A stretch of 41,720 bases of DNA from an uncultured Prevotella sp. (GCA_946402275.1 CAMIVY010000026.1:1-41720); one strand, 5' to 3'. Counted from the first letter of the stretch, positions 31,084 through 38,569 are shown. Numbers and translations are program-made. Notes: generated from the letters alone by a model not told the origin.

Positions 31084-32790
31084 ATGAGTGAGATAGAAAC
31101 ATCACCAAACAGCAGAAGTATTGAACTCTGTAGGCGAATAGTCACTACTGAATCGTTTATAGCAGAAGCCAAAGAAATTTATGGTGACCGCTATGACTAT
31201 AGCAAGGTGGATTATAAGAACCGCGATCATAGGGTGACTGTTGTTTGTCCTATTCATGGCGATTTCCTAGTTTATGCACGTGAGCATCTTGATGGCAAAG
31301 GATGTCCGAAGTGCGAGAAAGGTGAAAAGTTCTTGGCTAAACTTGAGGAAAAGTTTGGTGATAAGTTTGGGTTGGAACAGTTTGTATATAATAGCTCCAC
31401 GTCTCCTGTTACCCTTGTTTGTCCTGAACATGGTGCCTTTTCAAGAACACCTACTCAGATCTTGAATTCTTCATGGGGTTGCCCTGAATGTGCCAAAAAG
31501 GTTAATGATGATGCTCATCAGGCTGCTGTGGCAAGAAAGGAAGCTGCAAAAGCAGAAAAGCAGCGCGAAATAGATGAGATGAATGCCCAGAAGTTACAGG
31601 AATGGAAAGACGCAAGGGCTGAGCGTGAAAGAAAACGAGAGAAGGCCTTGAAAGCATTCCTTTCAGGAAAGAAGCCTAAAGATTTCTATGCTCCCTTCCA
31701 AATCTATATGCAACGAGTTGATGAACATATAGATGTCATCAGATATAATGCCAAGTGGATAGAACCATACTATCGTGATTACAAACTGAGCGATGAAGAG
31801 GCTCATAAACTACCATGCTATAGAGATGGTGACGAGTATTATAGGTTCCAAGGCGAAGCACCTGATGATTTCATTAGGCAATCATTCGAAAGAGATGGAT
31901 ATCACACGGGTACGATTGAAGAATGCCTTTCACATCGTAGATGCATAATCTCTTTTGATGGTAACGACCTTATCATCCAAGTGGAAAGCTTTGAGCATGA
32001 ACAGGAGCGATTTGGTTATACTGACTTACAGGTTAAAATACAACCGAAAGAGGTTGATTTACCTTCTTCATTTGTCAGTATTGATTTCGAAACATTATAC
32101 TCTCAGCGTGTTTCTGCTTGCTCAATTGGAATGGTGAAGTATCGCGATGGTAAGAAAGTGGACCAATACTATTCTTTAATTCGCCCGCCATTCGATTATC
32201 CTGGCAAAAGCGGACAAGTATTAACTTGGGTACATGGTATTTCAGAAGACGACTTGAAAAACAAAAAGACTTTTGCGGAGTTGTTGCCAGAGATAGAAAA
32301 CTTTGTTGAAGGACTGCCATTAGTGGCTCATAATGCGAGCGTTGAGAAGTGTTGCATTCGTGATGTCTGTAACTACTATGAAATAGAAACCAAGTTGGAC
32401 TACAACAATATTCTTGATACCCTGCCACTATCAAGAGAAGCGGAGGACAAGACTGGATTACAAGTAGAAGGTCAAGGCACCCATTCCTTGGATGCTGTTT
32501 GCAATCGCTTTGGTATTCCTGTCCTAAATCATCATAATGCGTTGGAAGATGCAGAAATGTGTGGTAACCTTATGGTGAAGTTCCGTGAAATATTGGTCGA
32601 GGGAAAGTCCATTGAGAATACAACGCAAATACGAAAAGGGAAAATTATTATAAAAGAAGACAAGGACGAAGAGTTTCCTGTAGAGGAAGTTGACCAAACT
32701 CCTTCAGAGAATAGTCCAAATTCTAAAGGTGGCTGCTTGGGCATAATTGTTATTGGTATTTTTCTTTCTTCACTTATCGCATTCATATAA
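31084..32790 (+). CDS. DEDDh-type exonuclease with two zinc-ribbon repeats and C-terminal membrane anchor
   Basis: A 568-residue protein. Residues about 21-138 hold two repeats of the type carried seven times by the next gene (YGDRYDYSKVDY, CPIHG at 55-59, GCPKC at 73-77; CPEHG 113-117, GCPEC 132-136). A charged coiled coil covers about 140-195 and a region of unknown fold 200-325. The exonuclease domain starts VSIDFET (Asp334, Glu336), has VAHNASVEK (Asn417; Glu421 where the usual motif has Asp) and ends HHNALEDAE (His484, Asp489), as in DnaQ/RNase T-like enzymes. After an acidic linker the C-terminus is hydrophobic (CLGIIVIGIFLSSLIAFI, 551-568), a tail anchor. Five bases separate it from the GIY-YIG gene. 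Confidence 0.75.
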   Translation: MSEIETSPNSRSIELCRRIVTTESFIAEAKEIYGDRYDYSKVDYKNRDHRVTVVCPIHGDFLVYAREHLDGKGCPKCEKGEKFLAKLEEKFGDKFGLEQFVYNSSTSPVTLVCPEHGAFSRTPTQILNSSWGCPECAKKVNDDAHQAAVARKEAAKAEKQREIDEMNAQKLQEWKDARAERERKREKALKAFLSGKKPKDFYAPFQIYMQRVDEHIDVIRYNAKWIEPYYRDYKLSDEEAHKLPCYRDGDEYYRFQGEAPDDFIRQSFERDGYHTGTIEECLSHRRCIISFDGNDLIIQVESFEHEQERFGYTDLQVKIQPKEVDLPSSFVSIDFETLYSQRVSACSIGMVKYRDGKKVDQYYSLIRPPFDYPGKSGQVLTWVHGISEDDLKNKKTFAELLPEIENFVEGLPLVAHNASVEKCCIRDVCNYYEIETKLDYNNILDTLPLSREAEDKTGLQVEGQGTHSLDAVCNRFGIPVLNHHNALEDAEMCGNLMVKFREILVEGKSIENTTQIRKGKIIIKEDKDEEFPVEEVDQTPSENSPNSKGGCLGIIVIGIFLSSLIAFI

Positions 32791-32795
32791 TTGCT

Positions 32796-35102
32796 ATGGA
32801 AAAGCTGACCACAGAAGAATTCATTAAGAAAGCTCAAGCAGTACATGGAGATAGATATGACTATTCTAAGGTGGAGTATGTGAGCAACAAAACCGATGTT
32901 GTTATCATCTGCTCTGAACATGGTGAGTTTCTACAAAAACCAAATTATCATTTATGTGGAAATGGCTGTCCTGTATGTGGCGGTACAAAACAATTAACTA
33001 CAAGTGTCTTCGTGGAGAGGGCAAAAAGTATTCATGGAGATAGGTATGACTATTCCAAGGTTAGTTATGTTAATAACAAAACAAAAGTATGTATTGTTTG
33101 CCCAAAACATGGTGAATTTTGGCAGATACCAAATTCGCATCTTCGTGGTGTTGGTTGTCCTCTGTGTGGAGTAAAACGTAGAACAATTCAACAAACTTAT
33201 ACAAAAGAAACATTTCTAAAATTAGCATTAGAAAAACATGGGGAAAGTTATGACTACTCAGGGATAAATTATGTTGATACTAATACTAAGATTGGTATTG
33301 TCTGTCCAAAGCATGGTCCCTTTTGGCAAAAACCTGCAGCTCACATTCAAGGGCAGGGATGTCCACAATGTGGTGTGGAAAGGATTAGGAGTAAGCGTTC
33401 TTACTCTTTGGCAGATTTTATTAGATTAGCAAAAGATAAACATGGGGAAAGATATGATTATTCCAAGGTAAACTATGTAAACTCACGAACAAAAGTATGT
33501 ATCATTTGTCCACTACATGGTGAATTTTGGCAAAATCCCAATAGTCATATACAAGGTAATGGTTGTCCAATATGTGCAGGTAGAAATAAATCCTCGACAG
33601 AACATTTTGTAATAAAAGCTAATGATGTTCATCATAACAAATATGATTATTCTTGTGTCAAGTATACGAACAAGAAGAAGAAGATTTGCATCATCTGCCC
33701 AGAACATGGTGAATTTTGGCAAACACCTAACGCGCATTTAGGAGGGGCAGGATGTCCAATATGTGCGCAAAGAATTAGAGTAAAAAGCATCGCTGACACT
33801 CAAACAGACTTTATTAAGAAAGCCAAGAAGGTTCACGGGGACAAATACGATTATTCAAAAGTGAATTATAAAAATAGTGCTACCAAAGTGTGCATAATAT
33901 GTCCTGAACATGGTGAATTTTGGCAAACGCCAAGAGATCATATAGCGGGGCATGGATGTCAGAAATGTGCGGGTTGGAACATTTATGATGAGGAAACATT
34001 CTACAATGGAGCTCATTTGTTTCATGGTGATAAATATGATTATAGTAAGGTGATTTTTCGCGACTCTGCTCACAAAGTGTGTATTATATGTCCCAAGCAT
34101 GGTGAGTTTTGGCAATTACCAGCAACTCATGCATACAAGGGAAAAGGATGTCCTAAGTGTAGTATTGAATTAAGAGCAGCTGAGCGAGAAACACCCTCCG
34201 AAGTCGTTTTAAGAGAAGCCCATAAGTATAAATATCTCAAAGAATTTGTTAAGAAGAAGCCTTCATTGTATAGCATTGCTATTAAACGTAATATCGATAT
34301 TAGCTTTTTACAACGAGAGCGGCATTCTGATTATACTTATGAAGAAGTAATGAATATTGCTAAGTCATGTAGGTACGCTAGCGAATTTGAAAGAAAGCAT
34401 GGTGGGGCTTATAATCGTGCGAAAGCAATGGGCTGGTATGAAGACATTACATGGTTTGAACTCCCTGAACAATTTAATGGTAGTTTGGATGCGAAAAACC
34501 ATACTGTATATGCATATGAGGATACTGACGCACATGTGGTTTATGTGGGATTAACTAATGATATAAAGAGAAGGCATCGAGAACACTCACACCCGCATAA
34601 ACATAGGAAAAATAGTCCTGTTTATGAATACTTTACTTCGAAAGAAATGGAAGTGCCAAGTCCAAAAATACTTGCCGAAAAATTGAGACCTTTAGAAAGT
34701 AGAGAGATCGAGGACAATTGGGTACAGCATTATAAGGATGAAGGATGGAGCACCATTAATGTTGCAAAAACGGGACGAGTATCTGGCTCGATTGGTTCTT
34801 ATACAAGGATATGGACTATTGACGCTCTTAAAGCAGAAGCGTCAAAATATAAAACAAGGGCAGAATTTTCAAAAGGCTCACCCTCAGCTTATTCAACAGC
34901 TTATAATCGAGGCATCCTGGCAGATCTTAATTTGATTGATGAGCATCCTTCAAAACGTCCTGTTAGAAATATTGAAACAGGAGAAGTATTCCCATCTCTT
35001 ATGGCTGCTGGCAGAAAATATGGAGTAAGCCCTGATTACATCAGTTGGGCTGCACAAGGGAAGCGAGAGTCTTATGCAGGTTTCCATTGGGAATTTGTTT
35101 AA
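32796..35102 (+). CDS. GIY-YIG endonuclease with seven tandem zinc-ribbon repeats
   Basis: A 768-residue protein. Seven repeats of about 65 residues fill positions 1-460. Each has FxxxAxxxHGxxYDYSxVxY, then CPxHGEFWQxPxxH and GCPxC, giving one Cys-His-Cys-Cys zinc site. The first residue of the zinc motifs lies near 39, 102, 170, 238, 301, 369 and 432. Residues about 465-560 hold two helical repeats (YKYLKEFVKKKPSLYSIAIK; CRYASEFERKHGGAYNRAKA), with a third at 677-710. A GIY-YIG domain spans about 570-660: VYA 571-573, YVG 583-585, conserved Arg in KRRHREH, Glu637, Asn655. The C-terminus (PVRNIETGEVFPSLMAAGRK, 722-768) looks like a NUMOD1-type DNA-binding element. The repeats likely recognise nucleic acid. 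Confidence 0.8.
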   Translation: MEKLTTEEFIKKAQAVHGDRYDYSKVEYVSNKTDVVIICSEHGEFLQKPNYHLCGNGCPVCGGTKQLTTSVFVERAKSIHGDRYDYSKVSYVNNKTKVCIVCPKHGEFWQIPNSHLRGVGCPLCGVKRRTIQQTYTKETFLKLALEKHGESYDYSGINYVDTNTKIGIVCPKHGPFWQKPAAHIQGQGCPQCGVERIRSKRSYSLADFIRLAKDKHGERYDYSKVNYVNSRTKVCIICPLHGEFWQNPNSHIQGNGCPICAGRNKSSTEHFVIKANDVHHNKYDYSCVKYTNKKKKICIICPEHGEFWQTPNAHLGGAGCPICAQRIRVKSIADTQTDFIKKAKKVHGDKYDYSKVNYKNSATKVCIICPEHGEFWQTPRDHIAGHGCQKCAGWNIYDEETFYNGAHLFHGDKYDYSKVIFRDSAHKVCIICPKHGEFWQLPATHAYKGKGCPKCSIELRAAERETPSEVVLREAHKYKYLKEFVKKKPSLYSIAIKRNIDISFLQRERHSDYTYEEVMNIAKSCRYASEFERKHGGAYNRAKAMGWYEDITWFELPEQFNGSLDAKNHTVYAYEDTDAHVVYVGLTNDIKRRHREHSHPHKHRKNSPVYEYFTSKEMEVPSPKILAEKLRPLESREIEDNWVQHYKDEGWSTINVAKTGRVSGSIGSYTRIWTIDALKAEASKYKTRAEFSKGSPSAYSTAYNRGILADLNLIDEHPSKRPVRNIETGEVFPSLMAAGRKYGVSPDYISWAAQGKRESYAGFHWEFV

Positions 35103-35154
35103 TACTATAGAGATAATAATTTCAAAGTGTAATGTTTGATACATAGAATAGAGA

Positions 35155-36057
35155 ATGCAAACAACAATATTCTTTGGTAACGGAATAAATCTCTTGGGAA
35201 AAGGAGAATCTTGGGATAGTATACTTATGCAACTATCTGAAGGAAAAATGATGCCTCCAATAGGAAGCAACACTTTGAAATATGAATATGTGGTCTTGAA
35301 TAAAGAAAAATATGAAACTCGTCCCTTTGGATCTGATATCGGGGTTACTTTCACTGTTGATGGTGTTCTTGAACTGGAATCAGTTAATGTTGAATATGAT
35401 ATTATTAAGAAAAGGTTGGCTGAAAAATTATCCTGGAGTAAATATTCCGATTTCCCTTATTATAAAAAGTTGGCTGACTTGCAAGCAGATAATTATATTA
35501 CAACAAACTATGAATCATATATCAAAGACTACTTTGTAGATAAAGGTTACGGTGTTAAAGAGCCTATAAACCCTTGTCTTAGAGAACGTGCTCATTACAA
35601 TTTGGTAAAAGGGAATCGCACTATTCGTTTGTGGAATATTCATGGTAGTATAGAGTATCACGAGTCTATCATGCTTGGATTGTTTGAGTATTGTGATTAT
35701 GTCAAAGGGTTTAAAAAATTGCTTAAAGAGGATTATAGTTGGCTAAACGTGATGATCAATTCTGACGTGTTCATTTTGGGCTTTGGACTTGGTTATGAGG
35801 AAATTGATTTGTGGTATTTCTTAGTTAGTAGGAAAAGACTATTCCATGACAGGAAAGAGTCTGCTAACAGAATTGTTTATTATGCTATCGAAGATAAAAG
35901 CTATGATATTGGGAAGATAAAAATGCTTGAAGCTTTGGATGTTGAAGTTGTACCTATCCCTTTTGACTGGAGTGAAAATGCATATCAAAAAGCCTATGAT
36001 TTGATATATGATAAAATTCAAAAATCTATAAACAAAGAATGCCACGGGGACAGTTAG
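35155..36057 (+). CDS. SIR2-like protein, possible NAD-consuming effector
   Basis: A 300-residue protein with spaced SIR2-family motifs: FFGNGIN (6-12; Gly-rich NAD loop), DNYITTNYE (112-120; the TTNYD-type motif of bacterial SIR2-like defence proteins), LWNIHGSIEYH (159-169; His163 in the place of the catalytic histidine) and DVFILGFGLGYEEIDLWYFL (204-223). There are no zinc-ribbon cysteines of protein deacetylases. SIR2 domains of this kind deplete NAD in Thoeris, DSR and Argonaute-SIR2 systems; no such partner is adjacent here. It follows the GIY-YIG gene by 52 bases in the same orientation, has the same AT-rich composition, and may be its effector. The activity is inferred from motifs. 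Confidence 0.7.
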   Translation: MQTTIFFGNGINLLGKGESWDSILMQLSEGKMMPPIGSNTLKYEYVVLNKEKYETRPFGSDIGVTFTVDGVLELESVNVEYDIIKKRLAEKLSWSKYSDFPYYKKLADLQADNYITTNYESYIKDYFVDKGYGVKEPINPCLRERAHYNLVKGNRTIRLWNIHGSIEYHESIMLGLFEYCDYVKGFKKLLKEDYSWLNVMINSDVFILGFGLGYEEIDLWYFLVSRKRLFHDRKESANRIVYYAIEDKSYDIGKIKMLEALDVEVVPIPFDWSENAYQKAYDLIYDKIQKSINKECHGDS

Positions 36058-36114
36058 CGACAACTGATGACTGATGTAACAAGTAAATTTAAACAAAACA
36101 ATAATAGAAACACT

Positions 36115-36516
36115 ATGAAGAAATTGAAGATTTGGAGTATGATGATGCTCATGGTATTGGCAATGCCACTGATGGTGGCTTGCGGCAGTGATGGTGACGA
36201 CGTGAAGACTATCAACAAGTCGGAACTGATGGGAACTTGGTACACCCTAGAAGATGACTGGGTGATAGTGATTGGCAATAGTTCAGTTGTCCAATATGAA
36301 TTATGGAAATCAGGGGGAAGCTACACCCTCAATCCGCAAACCTATACCTGGAACTATACCATTGAAGGTAACAAGATGATTAGTGATGATGGTCAATGGG
36401 CTGAGGTTTCCGTCAACGGGAACAAGATGACTGTTTCTGCTAATGGTCAAACCATAAATTATACTAAATACGATGGTACACCACAACAGCTGATGGACTA
36501 TCTGAATAAGAAATAG
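36115..36516 (+). CDS. Lipocalin-like lipoprotein of unknown function
   Basis: A 133-residue protein from ATG 36115 (MKKLKIWSMMMLMVLAMPLM), a lipoprotein signal with lipobox MVAC (Cys at about 23), followed by an acidic spacer GSDGDD that suggests outer-membrane sorting. The mature part (INKSELMGTWYTLEDDWVIV, then strands with GSYTLNPQTYTWNYTIEGNK and MTVSANGQTINYTKYDG) is a small beta-barrel reminiscent of the lipocalin-like domains common in Bacteroidales lipoproteins. The frame continues upstream to 36067 without signal character. The 3' end overlaps the stop of the toxin relic on the other strand. Confidence 0.65.
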   Translation: MKKLKIWSMMMLMVLAMPLMVACGSDGDDVKTINKSELMGTWYTLEDDWVIVIGNSSVVQYELWKSGGSYTLNPQTYTWNYTIEGNKMISDDGQWAEVSVNGNKMTVSANGQTINYTKYDGTPQQLMDYLNKK

Positions 36517-36641
36517 ACGGGTAGTAAATGAAAGTGTTTATCTTGTTGCAAAGCATCAATGTCGTCAGCGAGAGAGTGATAACGCTTTGCCAAACGCTTA
36601 GCCTGTCGAAGGAACTCTTCAGTAAAATTGAAAGTTACCAT
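36498..36641 (-). pseudogene. Truncated RelE/ParE-family toxin
   Basis: On the minus strand, ATG at 36641 opens 47 codons (MVTFNFTEEFLRQAKRLAKR, YHSLADDIDALQQDKHF) ending with TAG at 36498-36500. FLRQAKRLAKRYHSLADDIDAL is the N-terminal helical hairpin of RelE/ParE-type toxins, which normally have 90-110 residues with the active beta sheet after it. Here that sheet is missing, and the last residues are read from the antisense strand of the neighbouring lipoprotein gene. The start follows six bases after the antitoxin stop, as in an antitoxin-toxin operon. I infer that an insertion or deletion brought the lipoprotein gene up to this point and removed the toxin core. Confidence 0.65.
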
Positions 36642-36647
36642 AAGCTA

Positions 36648-36893
36648 TTAGGCTTCTGCTCTAAGTTCCTCAACCAATGCGTCAAGAGAGGTAAGATCTT
36701 TGCCTGCGAAACGCCCTTCTTGCGCCTCGCGATAGCCTTTATTAATAGTTTCGTTGATAAAAGCCTTCTCTGCCTCTACTTCTGTAGAGGATGTGCTCAA
36801 GCCTTTAATGGTTACACCTTTGATAGCTCCCAATATCTGCTTCAGACTGGGAAGAAGGCTTGCATCTTCAACGTTCAATACTATCAGGGTCAT
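36648..36893 (-). CDS. Orphan antitoxin of a RelE/ParE-type pair
   Basis: An 81-residue protein: MTLIVLNVEDASLLPSLKQI, a linking segment (GAIKGVTIKGLSTSSTEVEA) and a helical C-terminus (AFINETINKGYREAQEGRFA, SLDALVEELRAEA). The short strand-helix start followed by an amphipathic tail is common in antitoxins paired with RelE-like toxins in Bacteroidales, and the truncated toxin lies six bases downstream. A minus-strand -7 element TATCTTTG lies at 36919-36926. Without a toxin it may serve as an anti-toxin for related systems or simply persist. The family name is inferred from context. Confidence 0.6.
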   Translation of the reverse strand: MTLIVLNVEDASLLPSLKQILGAIKGVTIKGLSTSSTEVEAEKAFINETINKGYREAQEGRFAGKDLTSLDALVEELRAEA

Positions 36894-36967
36894 AACGTTA
36901 ATTGTTTAATATCCGCTGCAAAGATAAGCATAAATTCCGAAATAACAAGTAATTTTCATTATTTATT

Positions 36968-37816
36968 ATGATATTAGAAGAAACCGAAGAACTATTCAGC
37001 CAGCTGAGAGAGGCTGGCTACGAACCAAGTATATGCGAAGATGATATTCCTACGTTCCTGAATCCCGTACACTGTGGTCCTGCTACAGAGATTGGCGATG
37101 TCATTCTCGAGAATGATGACTGGTACTCACGCGACTTGATAGAGCGCCACCAGAAATTCAAGATTACGGCTATTGGCGACTCGATGCAGGATGCTGGCAT
37201 CAATGCAGGTGATGATTTGATAATAGAGAAAGGAATAGTGCCTATGGATGGCGATATATTGCTGGTCAATCTTGTGGATAGATTCAGCGTTAAGGCTTTC
37301 TATGAGGATGAGGACGGGCAGACTTGGCTGGTGCCTTACAACGATGATTATCAACCCATCAGATTAAGCGAAGACAGTAACTATAAGGTATGTGGACGAG
37401 TGATTGAGATAAGGAAAAAGAATCCGAGGGTGAAGAGTCGCGACTGCGTGCGACGCATAAGAAAAATGAAAGATGAAATGAAACGGGAGATAACACCAGA
37501 TAAAGTGGAGTCTGTTATCTTTGACGTTTCACCGATGGTGAAGAATGGGCGTCAGTGGTATGCTGTATTCCGCAAACTGGTAGAACTGTCGAACTGGGGA
37601 ATGGCTGAGATGGAACCTTTCTGCACGCTGGTGGCTTCTATTGTACCCAAACACGAATACCTGCCTCTACCAAGTGAGCTGCAAAGGATGGCCGTACAAA
37701 GCTTCGTTCGCGTATCAAAGCTATGGGACGAGAACGATGCACCTGTTAAGGGTAAGCGTTTCCGCGACTACCAGCAGATAGCCGACAGGACAGAGGAACT
37801 GCTTTTGGCTGCATAA
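36968..37816 (+). CDS. S24 (LexA/UmuD-like) peptidase regulator with extra C-terminal domain
   Basis: A 282-residue protein. Residues about 30-155 match the S24 peptidase fold: a possible self-cleavage bond in VHCGPATEIGD (Cys-Gly as in UmuD), catalytic serine in ITAIGDSMQDAGINAGDDLI and catalytic lysine in RFSVKAFYED. There is no N-terminal HTH; the first 30 residues are acidic. A basic hinge (RKKNPRVKSRDCVRRIRKMK) leads to an unrecognised domain (about 175-282; GRQWYAVFRKLVELSNWGMA). It could sense DNA damage through RecA, as UmuD and phage repressors do. It is followed by AAACTTT repeats and a strong terminator. It may be the regulator of the mobile element to its right. Confidence 0.7.
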   Translation: MILEETEELFSQLREAGYEPSICEDDIPTFLNPVHCGPATEIGDVILENDDWYSRDLIERHQKFKITAIGDSMQDAGINAGDDLIIEKGIVPMDGDILLVNLVDRFSVKAFYEDEDGQTWLVPYNDDYQPIRLSEDSNYKVCGRVIEIRKKNPRVKSRDCVRRIRKMKDEMKREITPDKVESVIFDVSPMVKNGRQWYAVFRKLVELSNWGMAEMEPFCTLVASIVPKHEYLPLPSELQRMAVQSFVRVSKLWDENDAPVKGKRFRDYQQIADRTEELLLAA

Positions 37817-37817
37817 A

Positions 37818-37922
37818 AAACTTTCAAAAAACTTTCAAAAACTTTACGTCAAAAGGTAAAAACTTTACGGGAATTGTTAAAAAACTGTTAAACGCTACGT
37901 AAAACTTTCAGAAACTTTACGG
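37818..37922. repeat. Iteron-like AAACTTT array
   Basis: Six direct copies of AAACTTTC or AAACTTTACG start at about 37818, 37829, 37839, 37859, 37903 and 37912. The first three are 10-11 bases apart. AAACTTTACGG recurs twice almost unchanged. It lies directly behind the S24 regulator gene and before its terminator, so it could be an operator array or iterons. Confidence 0.5.
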
Positions 37923-37954
37923 CGACGGAAAATTACTTCCGTCGCTTTTTTTTT
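37922..37954 (+). terminator. Strong intrinsic terminator after the S24 gene
   Basis: GCGACGGAA (37922-37930) pairs perfectly with TTCCGTCGC (37937-37945), loop AATTAC, followed by nine T. It isolates the S24 gene from the downstream element. The following TAATTTTG (37960-37967) is a candidate -7 element for the next gene, without a clear -33. Confidence 0.85.
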
Positions 37955-38035
37955 GTCCCTAATTTTGCGATTGAAAAGTTGGCCGACTTTTTTGAAAACA
38001 AGTAAAACAAGTAAAAACAAAAAACAAAAAAAATT

Positions 38036-38437
38036 ATGATTGCAAAGAATAATATCTTTAACATCCGCAAAGGATTGGGACCGAAATGGAAGGGTGAGAC
38101 GGGAGTCTGCAAGGGCTTCGTGGAGTTTGAAACGCGCGAGCACGGCATCAGGGCTTGGATCGTGCTGATGCGCACATATCGCGTGAAATACCGCTGTGCC
38201 ACGGTGCGTGCCATCGTTACGCGCTTTGCGCCACCCAACGAGAATAACACGCAGGCGTATATCAAGTATTGCCGTGAACGGGTGTATAAGTCGGAGATAA
38301 CATGGCTGAGCACGACAGCGGACTACGTGCGCCTGGGGTGTGCGATGGCGAAAATGGAAACGGGAACGGAACTCACGGCGCATGAGATTTACGAGGTAAT
38401 GAGAAAATTCGGATTGAATTTTCTCAGAGGTGAGTAG
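38036..38437 (+). CDS. Phage/mobile-element protein resembling those annotated 'structural protein P5'
   Basis: A 133-residue protein (MIAKNNIFNIRKGLGPKWKG; ETGVCKGFVEFETREHGIRA; WIVLMRTYRVKY). The pattern NIR...W.G..G...FVEFE...HGIRA is shared by small proteins of Bacteroidales prophages and plasmids that are often labelled structural protein P5; the true function is not established. Basic, single domain, no signal peptide or membrane segment. It is the first gene of a plus-strand series that continues to the window edge. Followed by a 166-base spacer with an 88-bp repeat and a TTTAAT-rich leader. Confidence 0.6.
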   Translation: MIAKNNIFNIRKGLGPKWKGETGVCKGFVEFETREHGIRAWIVLMRTYRVKYRCATVRAIVTRFAPPNENNTQAYIKYCRERVYKSEITWLSTTADYVRLGCAMAKMETGTELTAHEIYEVMRKFGLNFLRGE

Positions 38438-38465
38438 TGAAAATCTTCTTCCGATGTGGATTAAT

Positions 38466-38553
38466 TTAGGCACGGATGGACACGGATGGACACTGTTTTT
38501 TGCCCTAGAAAATTCCGTGTATTCCGTGGCCATCCGTGCCCCCAAAAAACTGA
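38466..38553. repeat. Palindromic intergenic repeat, copy A
   Basis: An 88-base unit starting TTAGGCACGGATGGACACGG and ending ATCCGTGCCCCCAAAAAACT plus GA. Its outer arms GGCACGGATGG (38469-38479) and CCATCCGTGCC (38530-38540) are perfect inverted repeats; inner CACGG/CCGTG motifs can pair as well. It is almost identical to copy B at 39021-39107; a partial 22-base copy lies at 38984-39005. Confidence 0.8.
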
Positions 38554-38569
38554 AGGCTGAAAGCTGAAA

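Noticed and set aside
32796..34180. Regularly spaced similar DNA segments about 195-205 bases apart, CRISPR-like at first glance
   Set aside because: The periodicity comes from a seven-repeat protein domain in one continuous frame; units are much longer than CRISPR repeats and diverged at third codon positions.
36528..36971. 147-codon plus-strand frame over the antitoxin
   Set aside because: The minus strand holds the antitoxin and truncated toxin with fitting spacing and a -7 element; the plus frame has no family pattern.
37895..38545. 216-codon minus-strand frame covering the terminator and the 38036 gene
   Set aside because: It passes through the strong terminator and a palindromic repeat; the plus-strand gene there has a recognisable mobile-element pattern.
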